Shown: piece after piece, positions 33,869-42,770 of the stretch
Numbering within the stretch: the stretch's first letter is position 1
How the letters are laid out: every line of letters begins with the position of its first letter
Assembly: GCA_020849105.1 (NCBI GenBank)
Contig: JADLGW010000040.1
Span: 41,839-105,838, forward strand
Source: Phycisphaerales bacterium
GTDB lineage: Bacteria; Planctomycetota; Phycisphaerae; Phycisphaerales; UBA1924
Direction: 5' to 3'
DNA: 64,000 bases
Position numbers and translations under genes: made by a program
Notes under the pieces: model-generated
Seen by the model: only the letters and a program-made list of their open reading frames with translations
What the model was told of the DNA's origin: nothing
Database searches by the model: none

Positions 33869-34605
33869 CCAGGACCACGTTGCTTCCCGGCTCCTTTCGG
33901 CACGGACCGGTCGTGATCCAGAGTTCCACCCCCATCATCGTCACGATCGATGGACCCGCGGGCACGGGGAAATCGTCGGTTGCGAGGGCGCTGGCCCGGA
34001 GGCTTGGCCTCGACTTTCTGGACACCGGAGCGATGTACCGCGCGGCCGCGGCCGTGGTGCTGGACCGTGGCGTGAACCGCTTCGATGAGGCGGCGGTGGC
34101 CCGGGAGGTCGCGTCGGCCGACCTGCACTTTGACTGGTCCGCCGACCCGCCCCGCATCCTGGCGTGGAGGCAGCCGATCGACGCCCGCATCCGCGAAGCG
34201 GACGTGGAGGCGATCGTGTCTCCGCTGGCGGCCCTGGCGGCGCTTCGACGGCACCTGGTGCAGAAGCAGCGGGTCATCGGGCAGCAGCACCAGCGTCTGG
34301 TGACCGAGGGGCGTGACCAGGGCTCGGTCGTCTTCCCGGATGCGCCGGTGAAGTTCTATCTGGACGCCTCACCCCAGGTCCGCGCGAGCCGCCGGGCCGA
34401 GCAACTGCGCGGCACGGGGCGCCCGGTGGACGAGCGGACGCTGCTCAGCGAGATCATCGAGCGTGACCGCTCGGATTCGGCCCGCCCCGACGGTCCGCTG
34501 ACGTGCCCCGCGGATGCCGAGCGCGTGGACACCTCCGGCCTGGCGTTCGAGCAGGTTGTCGACCGGCTCGAGGACGTGGTCCGGGCCCGGGTCGCGGCCC
34601 TGTAG
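33865..34605 (+). CDS. cmk: Cytidylate kinase
   Basis: A 246-residue CMP/dCMP kinase: P-loop TIDGPAGTGKSSVARALA (30-45), LDFLDTGAMYRA, VTEGRDQGSVVFPDA, FYLDASPQVRASRRAEQL and ERDRSDSARPDGPL. The GTG start overlaps the upstream TIM-barrel stop by four bases. About 20 residues precede the P-loop, longer than usual, so a later start is possible but none is clearly better. The acyltransferase gene follows 5 bp downstream; cmk-plsC is a recurring gene pair. Confidence 0.95.
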   Translation: MTRTTLLPGSFRHGPVVIQSSTPIIVTIDGPAGTGKSSVARALARRLGLDFLDTGAMYRAAAAVVLDRGVNRFDEAAVAREVASADLHFDWSADPPRILAWRQPIDARIREADVEAIVSPLAALAALRRHLVQKQRVIGQQHQRLVTEGRDQGSVVFPDAPVKFYLDASPQVRASRRAEQLRGTGRPVDERTLLSEIIERDRSDSARPDGPLTCPADAERVDTSGLAFEQVVDRLEDVVRARVAAL

Positions 34606-34610
34606 CCGTC

Positions 34611-35300
34611 ATGTTCGGCTGGCTCCAAAGCAAGCACCCCGGGACGCCCCTGCCGCAGGTGGCGTTCTACCAGGCCCTTCGCGCCGTCCTGCGACTCATC
34701 CTCCTGCTCTTCTTCCGGATGCGGGCCTATTACCCGGAGCGCGTGCCCGTGGTGGGCGCGGCGCTGCTGGTCGCGAACCACCAGTCGTACATGGATCCGC
34801 CCATCGTCGGCTGCCCGATCTACCGCCGGCACCTGGACTTTGTCGCTCGCGGCGGGTTGTTCGATAATCCGGCGATGGGGCGGCTGTTCTCGCTGCTGCA
34901 CTCGGTGCCGGTCAAGGAGGACGGCGGCGACACCGGGGCGATCAAGGAGGTGCTGCGCCGACTGGGTGCGGGGCGGGCGGTCCTGATCTTCCCGGAGGGC
35001 AGCCGCACCACCGACGGCGAAGTGGCGGAGTTCAAACGCGGCGTCGCGGTGCTGGTGAAGCGATCCTGTTGCCCCGTGATCCCGGTCGCGATCGAGGGGG
35101 CGTACCAGGCCTGGCCGCGGACGCGCCGACTCCCCCGGTGGTTCGGCCACCGCGTCGCGGTCATGTACGGGCGCGCGATCCCGCATGTGGACCTGATGCG
35201 CGATGGTCCCGACGCGGCCCTGAAGCGTCTGCACGACGAGGTTGAATCGATGCGGGCGGCGCTGCGCGCGCGCCCGGCCGCCGGGGCGGGGTATCGGTGA
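34611..35300 (+). CDS. plsC: 1-acyl-sn-glycerol-3-phosphate acyltransferase
   Basis: A 229-residue PlsC-type acyltransferase. The catalytic H-x4-D motif is NHQSYMDP (His-57, Asp-62) and the substrate motif is FPEGSR at 127-132. One hydrophobic N-terminal segment (LRLILLLFF) may anchor it to the membrane. It forms phosphatidic acid from lysophosphatidic acid. ATG at 34611, 5 bp after cmk. Confidence 0.93.
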   Translation: MFGWLQSKHPGTPLPQVAFYQALRAVLRLILLLFFRMRAYYPERVPVVGAALLVANHQSYMDPPIVGCPIYRRHLDFVARGGLFDNPAMGRLFSLLHSVPVKEDGGDTGAIKEVLRRLGAGRAVLIFPEGSRTTDGEVAEFKRGVAVLVKRSCCPVIPVAIEGAYQAWPRTRRLPRWFGHRVAVMYGRAIPHVDLMRDGPDAALKRLHDEVESMRAALRARPAAGAGYR

Positions 35301-35332
35301 ATCGATGCGACGGGTCCGCCCGCGCCGGCGAC

Positions 35333-35701
35333 CTAGCCACCGGCGGCCTTGGCCGGGTAGCCGAGCGAGCGAAGGTATGCGACGACCGTTGCCACATGAT
35401 CGCCCTGGAGTTCGAGGGCGCCATCCGTGAGCGTGCCGCCGGTGCCGAGCCTGGTCTTCAGCGACCTCAGGAACGCGGCGGGGTCGCCCTCCGGCGGGAC
35501 CGTGACGCCGCGGACGACGGTGACGGTCTTGTCGCGCCGGCGTTCGCGCTGGACGCGGACCGGCTGATCCTTCGGGAGGAGGATGCGGCCGGGTGAACCA
35601 GCGGCGCCGGGCTCGCGCGGGCAGCGGCAGTCGGCGAGCGGATTGCCGCAGCGCTCACAGGTGACGGGGCGCTCCAGGGGTGTGCCGGCGAAGAGTCCCA
35701 C
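35333..35701 (-). CDS. SUI1/eIF1-like (YciH) protein with N-terminal zinc knuckle
   Basis: A 122-residue protein. The N-terminus holds a probable zinc knuckle, Cys-15, Cys-18, Cys-25 and Cys-27 (CERCGNPLADCRC). The rest is an SUI1 domain (VTVVRGVTVPPEGD, LKTRLGTGGTLTDGALELQGDH, YLRSLGY). Bacterial YciH proteins resemble eIF1 and can influence start-site choice. The GTG start at 35701 is inferred from the family N-terminus. It lies 25 bp ahead of the reductase end at 35727. Confidence 0.88.
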   Translation of the reverse strand: MGLFAGTPLERPVTCERCGNPLADCRCPREPGAAGSPGRILLPKDQPVRVQRERRRDKTVTVVRGVTVPPEGDPAAFLRSLKTRLGTGGTLTDGALELQGDHVATVVAYLRSLGYPAKAAGG

Positions 35702-35726
35702 GGGTCAAAGATACGGGCGTCGCGGC

Positions 35727-36779
35727 TCAGGCCTCGGGCATGGTGAGAACTTCGTCCGGGGCATCGGCGACGCGGCCCAGGACGGCGGCGGCGATGCGCG
35801 CGGCGTGCGTGTGGCAGTTCTCGATGAAGACGCGGTGACGTTCCTGGGTGCCCGCGGTGGCGGTCCCGGCGACGTACAGGCCCGGGACATTCGTTTCCAT
35901 CGTGGCCGGGTTGAACTCCGGCGCGCGTCGCGGCCCGGAGATCGCGACGCCCGCGGCCTCCAGCATCGCCGTGTCCATCGTGTAGCCGGTCAGGAGGAGC
36001 ACGTCGTCGGCCGCGACCTCGAACCGATCTGCGGCGCGGGAAGGGAGCGCCCTGTCATCGGGACATCGGGCCAGCGTCACGCCGCCGGGGCCAATCCCGA
36101 CGGGGATCGTGAGCGGATGGAACGCGACCGCGCCCGAGCCGATGAGATCGCGGAGTTCGGGCATGAGCCAGTACTTGATGCGGGCGGGGTCGATCGCCGG
36201 GCGGCGGTAACTGATCGTGACGGCGGCGCCGGTGCGGTGCAGCCGGATCGCGGCTTCGACCGCCGAGTTTCGCCCGCCGACGATGAGGACGCGGCGACGG
36301 AAATAGCGGTGCGGCTCGGCGAGGTAGTGCGACACATGCGGAAGGTCCTCGCCCGGGACGCCCAGCAGGCGGGGGCGGTGCATGTCGCCGATGGCGAAGA
36401 TCACTCGGCGGGCGCTGTGCGCCGCGCCGGTGCCGGCGGTGGTGGAGGCGCGGAGGGTGAACCCGCCGCCGGCCAGAGCGGCGATCGCGTCCACGCGTTC
36501 GTATGTACGGACCGGGAGGCCCAGTTGCTGAGCCACGGATCGGAGGTAGGCCAGGTACTCCTCGCGGGTCGCCTTCTCGCCGCCGACGGTGACGAGCGGG
36601 ATGCCGCAGATGCCGATCCGCTCCGGGGACGAGAAGAATCGCGTGCCCGGAGCCCACCACTGGAAGGTGGCGCCGACGGGGCCGGCATCCAGGTGCAGGC
36701 AGCGCAGCCCCTCACGCCGCAGGGCGGCGTGGACCTCCAGGCCGATGGGCCCGGCCCCGATGATCGCGGCGTCGTGCAT
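35727..36779 (-). CDS. YpdA-like FAD/NAD(P)-dependent oxidoreductase (putative bacillithiol disulfide reductase family)
   Basis: A 350-residue flavoprotein with two Rossmann motifs, GAGPIG at 8-13 for FAD and GGRNSA near 167 for NADPH, and the terminal PGLYVAGTATAG. There is no CxxC redox pair, as in YpdA, so it is not a thioredoxin reductase. In Firmicutes YpdA reduces bacillithiol disulfide; whether this organism makes bacillithiol cannot be told here. Divergent from the aldolase gene by 55 bp. Confidence 0.82.
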   Translation of the reverse strand: MHDAAIIGAGPIGLEVHAALRREGLRCLHLDAGPVGATFQWWAPGTRFFSSPERIGICGIPLVTVGGEKATREEYLAYLRSVAQQLGLPVRTYERVDAIAALAGGGFTLRASTTAGTGAAHSARRVIFAIGDMHRPRLLGVPGEDLPHVSHYLAEPHRYFRRRVLIVGGRNSAVEAAIRLHRTGAAVTISYRRPAIDPARIKYWLMPELRDLIGSGAVAFHPLTIPVGIGPGGVTLARCPDDRALPSRAADRFEVAADDVLLLTGYTMDTAMLEAAGVAISGPRRAPEFNPATMETNVPGLYVAGTATAGTQERHRVFIENCHTHAARIAAAVLGRVADAPDEVLTMPEA

Positions 36780-36834
36780 CCGGCAAAGGCTAGACGCCGC
36801 TCCCTAGGATTGCCTCCATTCACGGAGCCCCACC

Positions 36835-37941
36835 ATGCCCACGGATGTTCGATCCCTGCTCGGACCGGCCGCCGACTCTCTGCTGAAGCACGAATCGAAG
36901 ACGATCTCGAAGTCGTCGCTGCACCTGCCGGGGCCCGATTTCGTGTCCCGGATCATGGCTTCCACCGACCGCTCGGTGCCGGTGCTGCGGAACTTCCAGA
37001 CGATCCTGAACACGGGCCGCCTCGCCGGCACGGGGTACGTGTCGATCCTGCCGGTGGACCAGGGTGTGGAGCACTCGGCGGGGGCGAGCTTTGCGCCGGA
37101 ACCGTCGTACTTCGACCCGGAGAACATCGTGAAACTGGCCCTGGAGGGCGGGTGCAACGCGGTGGCGAGCACGATCGGGGTGCTGGGGTCGGTGGCCCGC
37201 CGGTACGCCCACCGCATCCCGTTCCTGACGAAGTTCAACCACAACGAGATGCTGACGCACCCGAACATCGGGAAGCAGAGCTACTTCGGGTCGATCCGGC
37301 AGTGCTTCGAGATGGGGGCGGTGGCGGTCGGGGCGACGATCTATTTCGGCAACGACTCGTCGCGGGAGGAGATCGCGTATGTATCGGACATGTTCGAGGA
37401 GGCCCACGCGCTGGGCATGGTGACGGTGCTGTGGTGCTACACGCGGAGCGCCGGGTTCAAGGTGAAGGGCGCGGACGGCAAGACGACCGACTACCACTCC
37501 TCGGCGGACCTGACGGGACAGGCCAACCACCTGGGCGCGACCATCAAGGCCGACATCATCAAGCAGAAACTCCCCGTGAACAACGGCGGGTACGCGGCCC
37601 TGAACTCCGGGGGGTCCAGTTACGGCAAGTGGGATCCGCGGGCGTACACGAGGCTGGCGGGCAGCGACGAGCAGGGACGCGGCGGGCACCCGATCGACCT
37701 GTGCCGGTATCAACTGATCAACAACTACATGGGGCGCGTGCCGCTGATCAACAGCGGCGGGGAGAGCAAGGGGTCCGGGGACCTTGCGGACGCCGTCGCG
37801 ACCGCCGTCATCAACAAGCGGGCCGGTGGCATGGGGCTCATCAGCGGGCGGAAGGCGTTCCAGCGGCCCCTGAAGGACGGCGTGGCGCTGCTGCACGCCG
37901 TGCAGGACGTCTACCTGGACGCGTCGATCACGGTCGCGTGA
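36835..37941 (+). CDS. Class I fructose-bisphosphate aldolase (FbaB/archaeal type)
   Basis: A 368-residue aldolase close in length to E. coli FbaB. The Schiff-base lysine is Lys-238 in [13 protein letters not shown]. Other marks are [35 protein letters not shown] and the phosphate site [10 protein letters not shown]. It cleaves or condenses fructose-1,6-bisphosphate in glycolysis and gluconeogenesis. It converges with the GH15 gene with only one base between stops. Confidence 0.93.
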   Translation: MPTDVRSLLGPAADSLLKHESKTISKSSLHLPGPDFVSRIMASTDRSVPVLRNFQTILNTGRLAGTGYVSILPVDQGVEHSAGASFAPEPSYFDPENIVKLALEGGCNAVASTIGVLGSVARRYAHRIPFLTKFNHNEMLTHPNIGKQSYFGSIRQCFEMGAVAVGATIYFGNDSSREEIAYVSDMFEEAHALGMVTVLWCYTRSAGFKVKGADGKTTDYHSSADLTGQANHLGATIKADIIKQKLPVNNGGYAALNSGGSSYGKWDPRAYTRLAGSDEQGRGGHPIDLCRYQLINNYMGRVPLINSGGESKGSGDLADAVATAVINKRAGGMGLISGRKAFQRPLKDGVALLHAVQDVYLDASITVA

Positions 37942-37942
37942 T

Positions 37943-39793
37943 CTACTTGTTGCCGAGGGCGCGGTCGAGGTTGAACGCGGCGCTGATGAACGACAGGTGG
38001 GTGAAGGCCTGCGGGAAGTTGCCCAGGGCCTGGCCGTGGATACCGGTCTGCTCCGCGTAGAGGCCGACGTGGTTGGCGCAGGCGAGCATCTTGGCGAACA
38101 GCAGGCGGGCCTGCTCCAGGCGCGCCGGGTCGGTCCGCCCGGCCCGCGTCAACGCCTCGACCAGCCAGAACGTGCAGATGTTGAAGCCGCCCTCCTCGCC
38201 CGTGAGGCCGTCGTCGGTCTCGGACACCCGGTAGCGGAAGATCTGGGTGTCGGCGGTCAGGCCCCCGTGGCTCGCGGGCGTGAGGATCGCGTCGATCGTG
38301 CTGAGCATCCGCGGGTCCTGCGGGGCGACGAAGAAGACCAGCGGCATCATCAGGTTCGACGCGTCCAGGTTCTCCCCGTCGAAGTGCTGCACAAAGGCGC
38401 GGCGGGTGCGGCTCCATCCCTGGCGCATGATCTCGTTGTAGATGTCGTCGCGGCAGGCCTGCCACCGCGCCGTGTCCGCCGGGAACGACCGCTTGTCCGC
38501 CAGCCGCAGGGCCCGGTCCAGCGCCACCCAGCACATGAGTTTGGAGTACACGAAGTGCCGCTCCGGGCCGCGGACCTCCCAGACGCCGCGGTCCTTGCGC
38601 TGCCAGTTCCCGATGACCCACTCGACCATCTGCGTCAGTTGCAGCCACAGGTCGTAGGACACGGGTTCGGCGTACTTGTTGTAGAGGTACACGGAGTCGA
38701 GAAACTCCCCCGCCACATCCATCTGGAGTTGGGTGTACGCGGCGTTGCCGATGCGGACCGGCCTGGACCCGCGGTACCCCTCGAGGTGCGGCAGCACGAT
38801 CTCGTCCACGCGGTGCCGCCCGTCGATGCCGTAGAGCGGCTGCACCATCCCGCCCTCGCCCATCTCGTGGGCGCGGTCGCTGAGCCAGCGGATGAAGGCC
38901 TTCGCCTCGTCGGGGAAGCCGACACGCATGAGGGCGTACACGGTGAACGCGGCGTCGCGGACCCAGGTGTAGCGATAATCCCAGTTGCGTTCCCCGCCGA
39001 TCGGGGACGGGAGGCTGCACGTCGGCGCGGCGACGATGGCGCCCGTGGGCTCGAACGTCAGGAGTTTCAGGAGAAGGGCGGAGCGGCGGACCATCTCGCG
39101 CCAGCGCCCCGTGTACCTGCACTTGCCCACCCAGCGGCGCCAGTACAGGAGCGTCTCGTGGAACAGTTCGTCGGCGCGTCCGGCGGGGACCGGCGGGATC
39201 GTCGTGTCGCCCGGCTCGATGGTGGTGAGCGCGAAGGCCGCGGCATCGCCGGGCCCCAGGCGGAACTTGGCCCCGGCCGCGGGACCGTCGGCGGCCAGCG
39301 GAACGCTGGACGACAGGGCGAGTTTGAGGGCCGGTGAATCGAAGACCCCGCCGCCCGCGGCCAGGTGCAGGGCGTGGCCGGCGCGGGCGTAGTCGAACGC
39401 GGGCCGGCACTCCATCTCCAGTTCCACCTCCCCGTACACGCCGCGGCAGTAGCGGATGAGGTGGGGCCTTCGGCTGCCGGGCTTGCGGCCCACGGGCATG
39501 AAGTCGAGCATCTCCGCCACGCCGCCGGCGGTGTGGAAGCGGGTGACGAGGATGTTGGTGTCCGGCCAGTAGAACTGCTTGACGGAGACCGACTCGTGCC
39601 GGGTGCCGACGCGGAAACGCCCGCCGATCCGGTCGTCCAGGATGGCCCCGAAGGCGCTCGGAGAGTCGAAGTGCGGGAGGCAGAGCCAGTCGATGGAGCC
39701 GGCCGCGCTGATGAGCGCGGCCGAGCGCATGTTCCCGATCACACCGTACTGCTCGATCGGGCAATAGGCCAACGGCACCCCCGGGTGCCCCAT
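37943..39793 (-). CDS. Glycoside hydrolase family 15 (glucoamylase/trehalase-like)
   Basis: A 616-residue cytoplasmic enzyme. The N-terminal beta-domain starts [37 protein letters not shown]. The (alpha/alpha)6 barrel includes [36 protein letters not shown] and a C-terminal [16 protein letters not shown] with the catalytic base. This form, without a signal peptide, is common in bacteria and acts on glucans or trehalose. ATG at 39793; the preceding region lacks another start. The neighbouring aldolase suggests carbohydrate metabolism but is on the other strand. Confidence 0.93.
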   Translation of the reverse strand: MGHPGVPLAYCPIEQYGVIGNMRSAALISAAGSIDWLCLPHFDSPSAFGAILDDRIGGRFRVGTRHESVSVKQFYWPDTNILVTRFHTAGGVAEMLDFMPVGRKPGSRRPHLIRYCRGVYGEVELEMECRPAFDYARAGHALHLAAGGGVFDSPALKLALSSSVPLAADGPAAGAKFRLGPGDAAAFALTTIEPGDTTIPPVPAGRADELFHETLLYWRRWVGKCRYTGRWREMVRRSALLLKLLTFEPTGAIVAAPTCSLPSPIGGERNWDYRYTWVRDAAFTVYALMRVGFPDEAKAFIRWLSDRAHEMGEGGMVQPLYGIDGRHRVDEIVLPHLEGYRGSRPVRIGNAAYTQLQMDVAGEFLDSVYLYNKYAEPVSYDLWLQLTQMVEWVIGNWQRKDRGVWEVRGPERHFVYSKLMCWVALDRALRLADKRSFPADTARWQACRDDIYNEIMRQGWSRTRRAFVQHFDGENLDASNLMMPLVFFVAPQDPRMLSTIDAILTPASHGGLTADTQIFRYRVSETDDGLTGEEGGFNICTFWLVEALTRAGRTDPARLEQARLLFAKMLACANHVGLYAEQTGIHGQALGNFPQAFTHLSFISAAFNLDRALGNK

Positions 39794-39810
39794 CGTATCC
39801 GTGCCGGCGT

Positions 39811-40539
39811 TTACGGCGCGTCGGTCGCGCGGCGGCGGCGCCTCACCGCGCACACCCCGCCCAGCGCGGCAAGGCCGACGCCGCCGAGGGCCGCGCCCGG
39901 CGGGAGCGGGACCATCGTGCCGGTGAACATCGCCTGCTGGTACCCCACGGTGGGCGAGGGGGCCAGCAGCCAGCCCGTGCCCGTCCACACGGGAACCGCG
40001 GTCGCTCCGTACTTGAAGAACGTCAGCGAGTTGCTCGCCGGCGCCATCGCCCGGTCGCCGAAGGACCAGGTGGTGCCCGCGGCAATGCCCGTGACGCCGG
40101 ACATGGCCCTGATGAAGCCGCTGTTCTGCACGCTCGGGGCCGACACGCGCCAGCCGTTGGGCCCCTGGAGGATGTTGGCCGTGTAGGTCATGCCGAGTTC
40201 GTACGATCCGCGTCCCAGCCCCGCGATGTAGCCGCTGCCGGTGGCCCGGCCGCCGTCCACGGTCCCGTGGATGCTGATCGTGAGGGTGCCGCCCTCCTGC
40301 GAGACCGTCATCACGGTGTCGCCGAAGCGGCTGAGCGAGAACGTCGTGAAGCCGCCCGACTGCCCGCCGAAGCCGCTGTTCGCCGAGTTGTGCGTGTTGA
40401 AAAGGTTGTCGAAGCGGATGCCGAACTCGTGGCCGCCGGCCGTGAGGCCGTGGTCACTGAGCCGGAACTGCTGGACGTCGGCGTTGGCCGCGGCACACAG
40501 CGCGATCGCTAGGCTGGTCCCCAGGATGTGGTTCCTCAT
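39811..40539 (-). CDS. Secreted protein with VPLP-type C-terminal sorting tail
   Basis: A 242-residue exported protein. The signal peptide is about residues 1-21 (cut near ANA), with GGGGAG-like GGGGAG-spaced ribosome site upstream (GGGGAG six bases before ATG 40539). The body is Gly/Ser/Thr-rich and beta-like, without known domains. The C-terminus [11 protein letters not shown], then a hydrophobic helix and an Arg cluster (VRRRRRA), has the layout of PEP-CTERM-type surface-sorting signals recognised by exosortase-like enzymes. No sortase gene is in the window. Confidence 0.75.
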   Translation of the reverse strand: MRNHILGTSLAIALCAAANADVQQFRLSDHGLTAGGHEFGIRFDNLFNTHNSANSGFGGQSGGFTTFSLSRFGDTVMTVSQEGGTLTISIHGTVDGGRATGSGYIAGLGRGSYELGMTYTANILQGPNGWRVSAPSVQNSGFIRAMSGVTGIAAGTTWSFGDRAMAPASNSLTFFKYGATAVPVWTGTGWLLAPSPTVGYQQAMFTGTMVPLPPGAALGGVGLAALGGVCAVRRRRRATDAP

Positions 40540-40698
40540 GGCGGGCTCCCCTCTGCTCCGCGGCGGCGTCGGACACGCCCCCGGTCCGTGCATGGGGTGG
40601 GTCGCGGGGGTGAAGAGGGCCCGAAGCCTGAGTAAGTCCGCGCTCACGGAAGGAAAAAAGGGAGGCGCGGAGGGCACGCTGGGCCCGGCCCTCGGCGC
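40540..40698. promoter_or_regulatory. Upstream region of the VPLP-tailed protein gene
   Basis: This 159-bp stretch lies between two minus-strand genes. It holds an AG-rich patch (GGAAAAAAGGGAGG near 40650) and no clear hairpin. The promoter is presumed here. Confidence 0.3.
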
Positions 40699-41112
40699 CT
40701 AGGCCCCGGGCAGGTCCGCCAGGCCGAGCGTGTTGTCGGGGATCACGAACATGCCGCCCGTGATGACGCAGCCGGGTTCGATGGAGACCGACGGGGCGCG
40801 GCAGTCGCCCTTCCAGTGGGACTTGGCGGCGATGCGGACCGGGCCGCCGCTCAGGACGTTGGCCTCCATGATCCCCTCGCACTCGACGCCGCCGTGGGCC
40901 TCGACGTGCTGGGCGATGATCCGCCCCTTCTTCGTCACGGTGAGCGAGCCGCAGGTCTGGAGTTTCCGTACGGCCTCGACCGTCTTGATGATGATGTCGT
41001 CGACGCGCAGGGCCTTGCTGCACTTGGGGCACGACAGGGTCATCGCCCGGGCCCCCACGGGGAAGCGGTGGCGGCAGTGGTAGCACTGGACCGTGCGCTG
41101 GGCCTGGGCCAT
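40699..41112 (-). CDS. Zinc-ribbon bactofilin-like polymer-forming protein
   Basis: A 137-residue protein. An N-terminal zinc ribbon (CYHCRHRFPVGARAMTLSCPKC) is joined to a beta-helix of bactofilin type (LTVTKKGRIIAQHVEAHGGVECEGIMEANVLSGGPVRIAAKSHWKGD). Bactofilins polymerise without nucleotides into filaments that scaffold the envelope. It lies 27 bp behind a plain bactofilin gene, so the zinc-ribbon version is probably co-expressed with it and may link filaments to another partner. Confidence 0.8.
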   Translation of the reverse strand: MAQAQRTVQCYHCRHRFPVGARAMTLSCPKCSKALRVDDIIIKTVEAVRKLQTCGSLTVTKKGRIIAQHVEAHGGVECEGIMEANVLSGGPVRIAAKSHWKGDCRAPSVSIEPGCVITGGMFVIPDNTLGLADLPGA

Positions 41113-41139
41113 GGGGCCGACTCCATCGGGCGCCGCGGC

Positions 41140-41589
41140 CTAGCGGCGTCCGGCGGGCTCGGCGCGCTGCGGGATGACGACCTTGGGCTCCGGGTGCGCC
41201 TCGCCGTTGTCGCCGGTGGACAGCGAGCCCCCGCCTCCGGCCGACTTGATGGCCTTGGCGGCCTCCGGGCCCACGGTGCAGTGGCCGACGAACGAGGCCC
41301 CCTCGGCGACGATGAGTCGCGTGGCGACGACGTCGCCCTTGAGCCGGGCCTTGCTGGAGAGTTCGACGCGGTCGCGGGCGGTGACGTTGCCGTCGACCAT
41401 GCCGTCGACCTGCACCTTGGTCGCCTCGACGCTGGCCTTGCAGGTCGCGGTGTCGGTGATCTGCAGGTCGCCCTTGGCGGTAATGCGCCCCTCGAAGTTC
41501 CCCATGATCCGGGCGGTCGAATCGAACGACATGTCGCCCTTGATGTGCGTGTCGGGCCCGATCACCGTCGTCTCTTTGGCGTCTGCCAT
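41140..41589 (-). CDS. Bactofilin family polymer-forming protein
   Basis: A 149-residue bactofilin. Regular short beta-helix repeats run TVIGPDTHIKGDMSFDSTARIMGNFEGRI, then LQITDTATCKASVEATKVQVDGMVDGNVTARDRVEL. The disordered C-terminal tail is Gly/Ser/Pro-rich. ATG at 41589 has GGAGG six bases upstream. Paired with the zinc-ribbon bactofilin 27 bp downstream. Confidence 0.88.
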   Translation of the reverse strand: MADAKETTVIGPDTHIKGDMSFDSTARIMGNFEGRITAKGDLQITDTATCKASVEATKVQVDGMVDGNVTARDRVELSSKARLKGDVVATRLIVAEGASFVGHCTVGPEAAKAIKSAGGGGSLSTGDNGEAHPEPKVVIPQRAEPAGRR

Positions 41590-41889
41590 CTGGACCTCCA
41601 AGCCCCCTTGTGCGATCCCTCTTTCCCGTCCCACCTTGAAACGGGCCGTGGAGTGTAATCGATCCCGGACGCCGCGTCGGGCCCGGTTTCATGGCGCTGC
41701 CGGCGCGCGCGACGAATAGGGCGACGCCGCGGGTTGCCGACAGGTGATTCAGGTGGACAACTTGTGGACAGGCGGTGGAGAATGCTCCTGATCCGCCGGT
41801 CTCGTCCGCGATTGCTCATGCCAGACCCGGAACACAAACGACGACAGAGTTATCGACGCGACGCAAAGACTTCAAGACGGAGTAACCAC
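41590..41889. promoter_or_regulatory. Divergent region between bactofilin and secreted-protein genes
   Basis: A 300-bp stretch between divergent genes, AT-richer toward the right end. A short near-direct duplication, GTGGACAAC then TTGTGGACAGG, lies at 41755-41773. No gene or hairpin is convincing; promoters for both genes are presumed. Confidence 0.35.
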
Positions 41890-42423
41890 ATGAAGAACCG
41901 ATTGCTCTTGTCCGCCCTCTTCCTGGTTGCCGTCTGCTCGCCCGCCTCCGCGGCGCTCATTTGCCTGGTGCCCGTTTCCGCGATGTGCCGGATCCCGGAC
42001 GACTGGTTGGTGGCCGACACATACATCGTGAACGATGGGGAAGCGCCCGAGTTCATCGGAGCCCGCAAGTTCCAGCATGCCTCCCTTGGCTTCCTGGCGG
42101 TGGTGAAGTGCAGCCGTGTGGAGTTGAATCCGGATGGGTACGTCAAGTCATTCTCGCCGGCTCTTCCCCCGCTCGATGGGGTGGCCCTCCCGGACCCGAA
42201 CGTCCGGCTCGCGTCGGTGACCTTCGACCCGGCGGGCCGCCTCAAGAGTTGGGTGATGACCGCCGCCCCGACCCCGTGCTTCGCGTACTACGACCCCAAC
42301 TTCGGCGCCTATGCGTTCCGGACGATCGACTGCGCCCCGCCGAAGGAGTGCGTCATTGAGTACGTCCAGGATCCGGAGACCGGCGACATTACGGTGAAGT
42401 GCCCGTGCAGCGTGATCGAGTGA
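41890..42423 (+). CDS. Hypothetical secreted protein
   Basis: A 177-residue exported protein with a clear signal peptide (MKNRLLLSALFLVAVCSPASA, cut before Ala-22). The mature part has eight cysteines (for example ICLVPVSAMC, TIDCAPPKEC and KCPC), suggesting disulfides, and a repeating short-strand pattern. I do not recognise the family. ATG at 41890 has GGAG seven bases upstream, and a strong terminator follows the stop, so it is a single-gene transcript. Confidence 0.75.
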   Translation: MKNRLLLSALFLVAVCSPASAALICLVPVSAMCRIPDDWLVADTYIVNDGEAPEFIGARKFQHASLGFLAVVKCSRVELNPDGYVKSFSPALPPLDGVALPDPNVRLASVTFDPAGRLKSWVMTAAPTPCFAYYDPNFGAYAFRTIDCAPPKECVIEYVQDPETGDITVKCPCSVIE

Positions 42424-42447
42424 TTGACCATCCAGCCCGTCGCTCCC

Positions 42448-42471
42448 AACGGCCCGCCAGGGGCCGTTTTT
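42448..42471 (+). terminator. Rho-independent terminator after the secreted-protein gene
   Basis: AACGGCCC pairs with GGGCCGTT around GCCAG, followed by a run of five T. It lies 25 bases beyond the stop at 42423. Confidence 0.85.
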
Positions 42472-42616
42472 CATCATGGTCGCCACCGGGGAACGAATCC
42501 CGCGGCGATCGGCCCGGTTGGAGGTGTCGGTACGGCGCTGTGGAGAGCGTCCTTGATCGTTCTCTTCGCGGCATCACTCCCTCCTCGCGGGCACCCACCT
42601 ACCGTTGCCCACTTCC
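42472..42616. other. Non-coding stretch upstream of the riboswitch candidate
   Basis: The 145 bp between the terminator and the riboswitch candidate must carry the promoter for the TerC gene. No clear -35/-10 pair, hairpin or ORF of interest is visible. Confidence 0.3.
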
Positions 42617-42715
42617 GGTTGGGGAGTAGCCGCCCGCGCGCGCGGGCTCGGCGGCCGTCAACACGGCGCGGAAGCGCCCGGCCGCCGGGGGCGTTGAGCA
42701 TCGGCCAGACCAACA
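42617..42715 (+). promoter_or_regulatory. Candidate yybP-ykoY (manganese) riboswitch
   Basis: The leader of the TerC gene holds the hallmark elements of this class in order: GGGGAGTAGCC at 42621, a GC hairpin (CCCGCGCGCGCGGG), GTCAACACGG near 42657, a GGCGC-GGAA-GCGCC tetraloop hairpin near 42665, GGCGTTGAGC near 42690, and GGCCAGACC at 42703. A closing P1 helix is visible, GTTGG at 42618-42622 with CCAAC at 42710-42714. TerC/Alx membrane proteins are the classical targets of this riboswitch. The call is by eye; the alternate expression platform (42716-42770, which includes a Shine-Dalgarno-like GGGGAGGGCGG) was not modelled. Confidence 0.75.
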
Positions 42716-42770
42716 GCACCCGGCTGCGCTCCCACGGTGGGGGGGCCGGGGAGGGCGGGGCGTTCGCGCG

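Noticed and set aside
41755..41773. DnaA-box-like sites (GTGGACAAC, TTGTGGACA) as a replication origin
   Set aside because: They do not match TTATNCACA well, only two are seen, and no dnaA, dnaN or AT-rich unwinding region is near.
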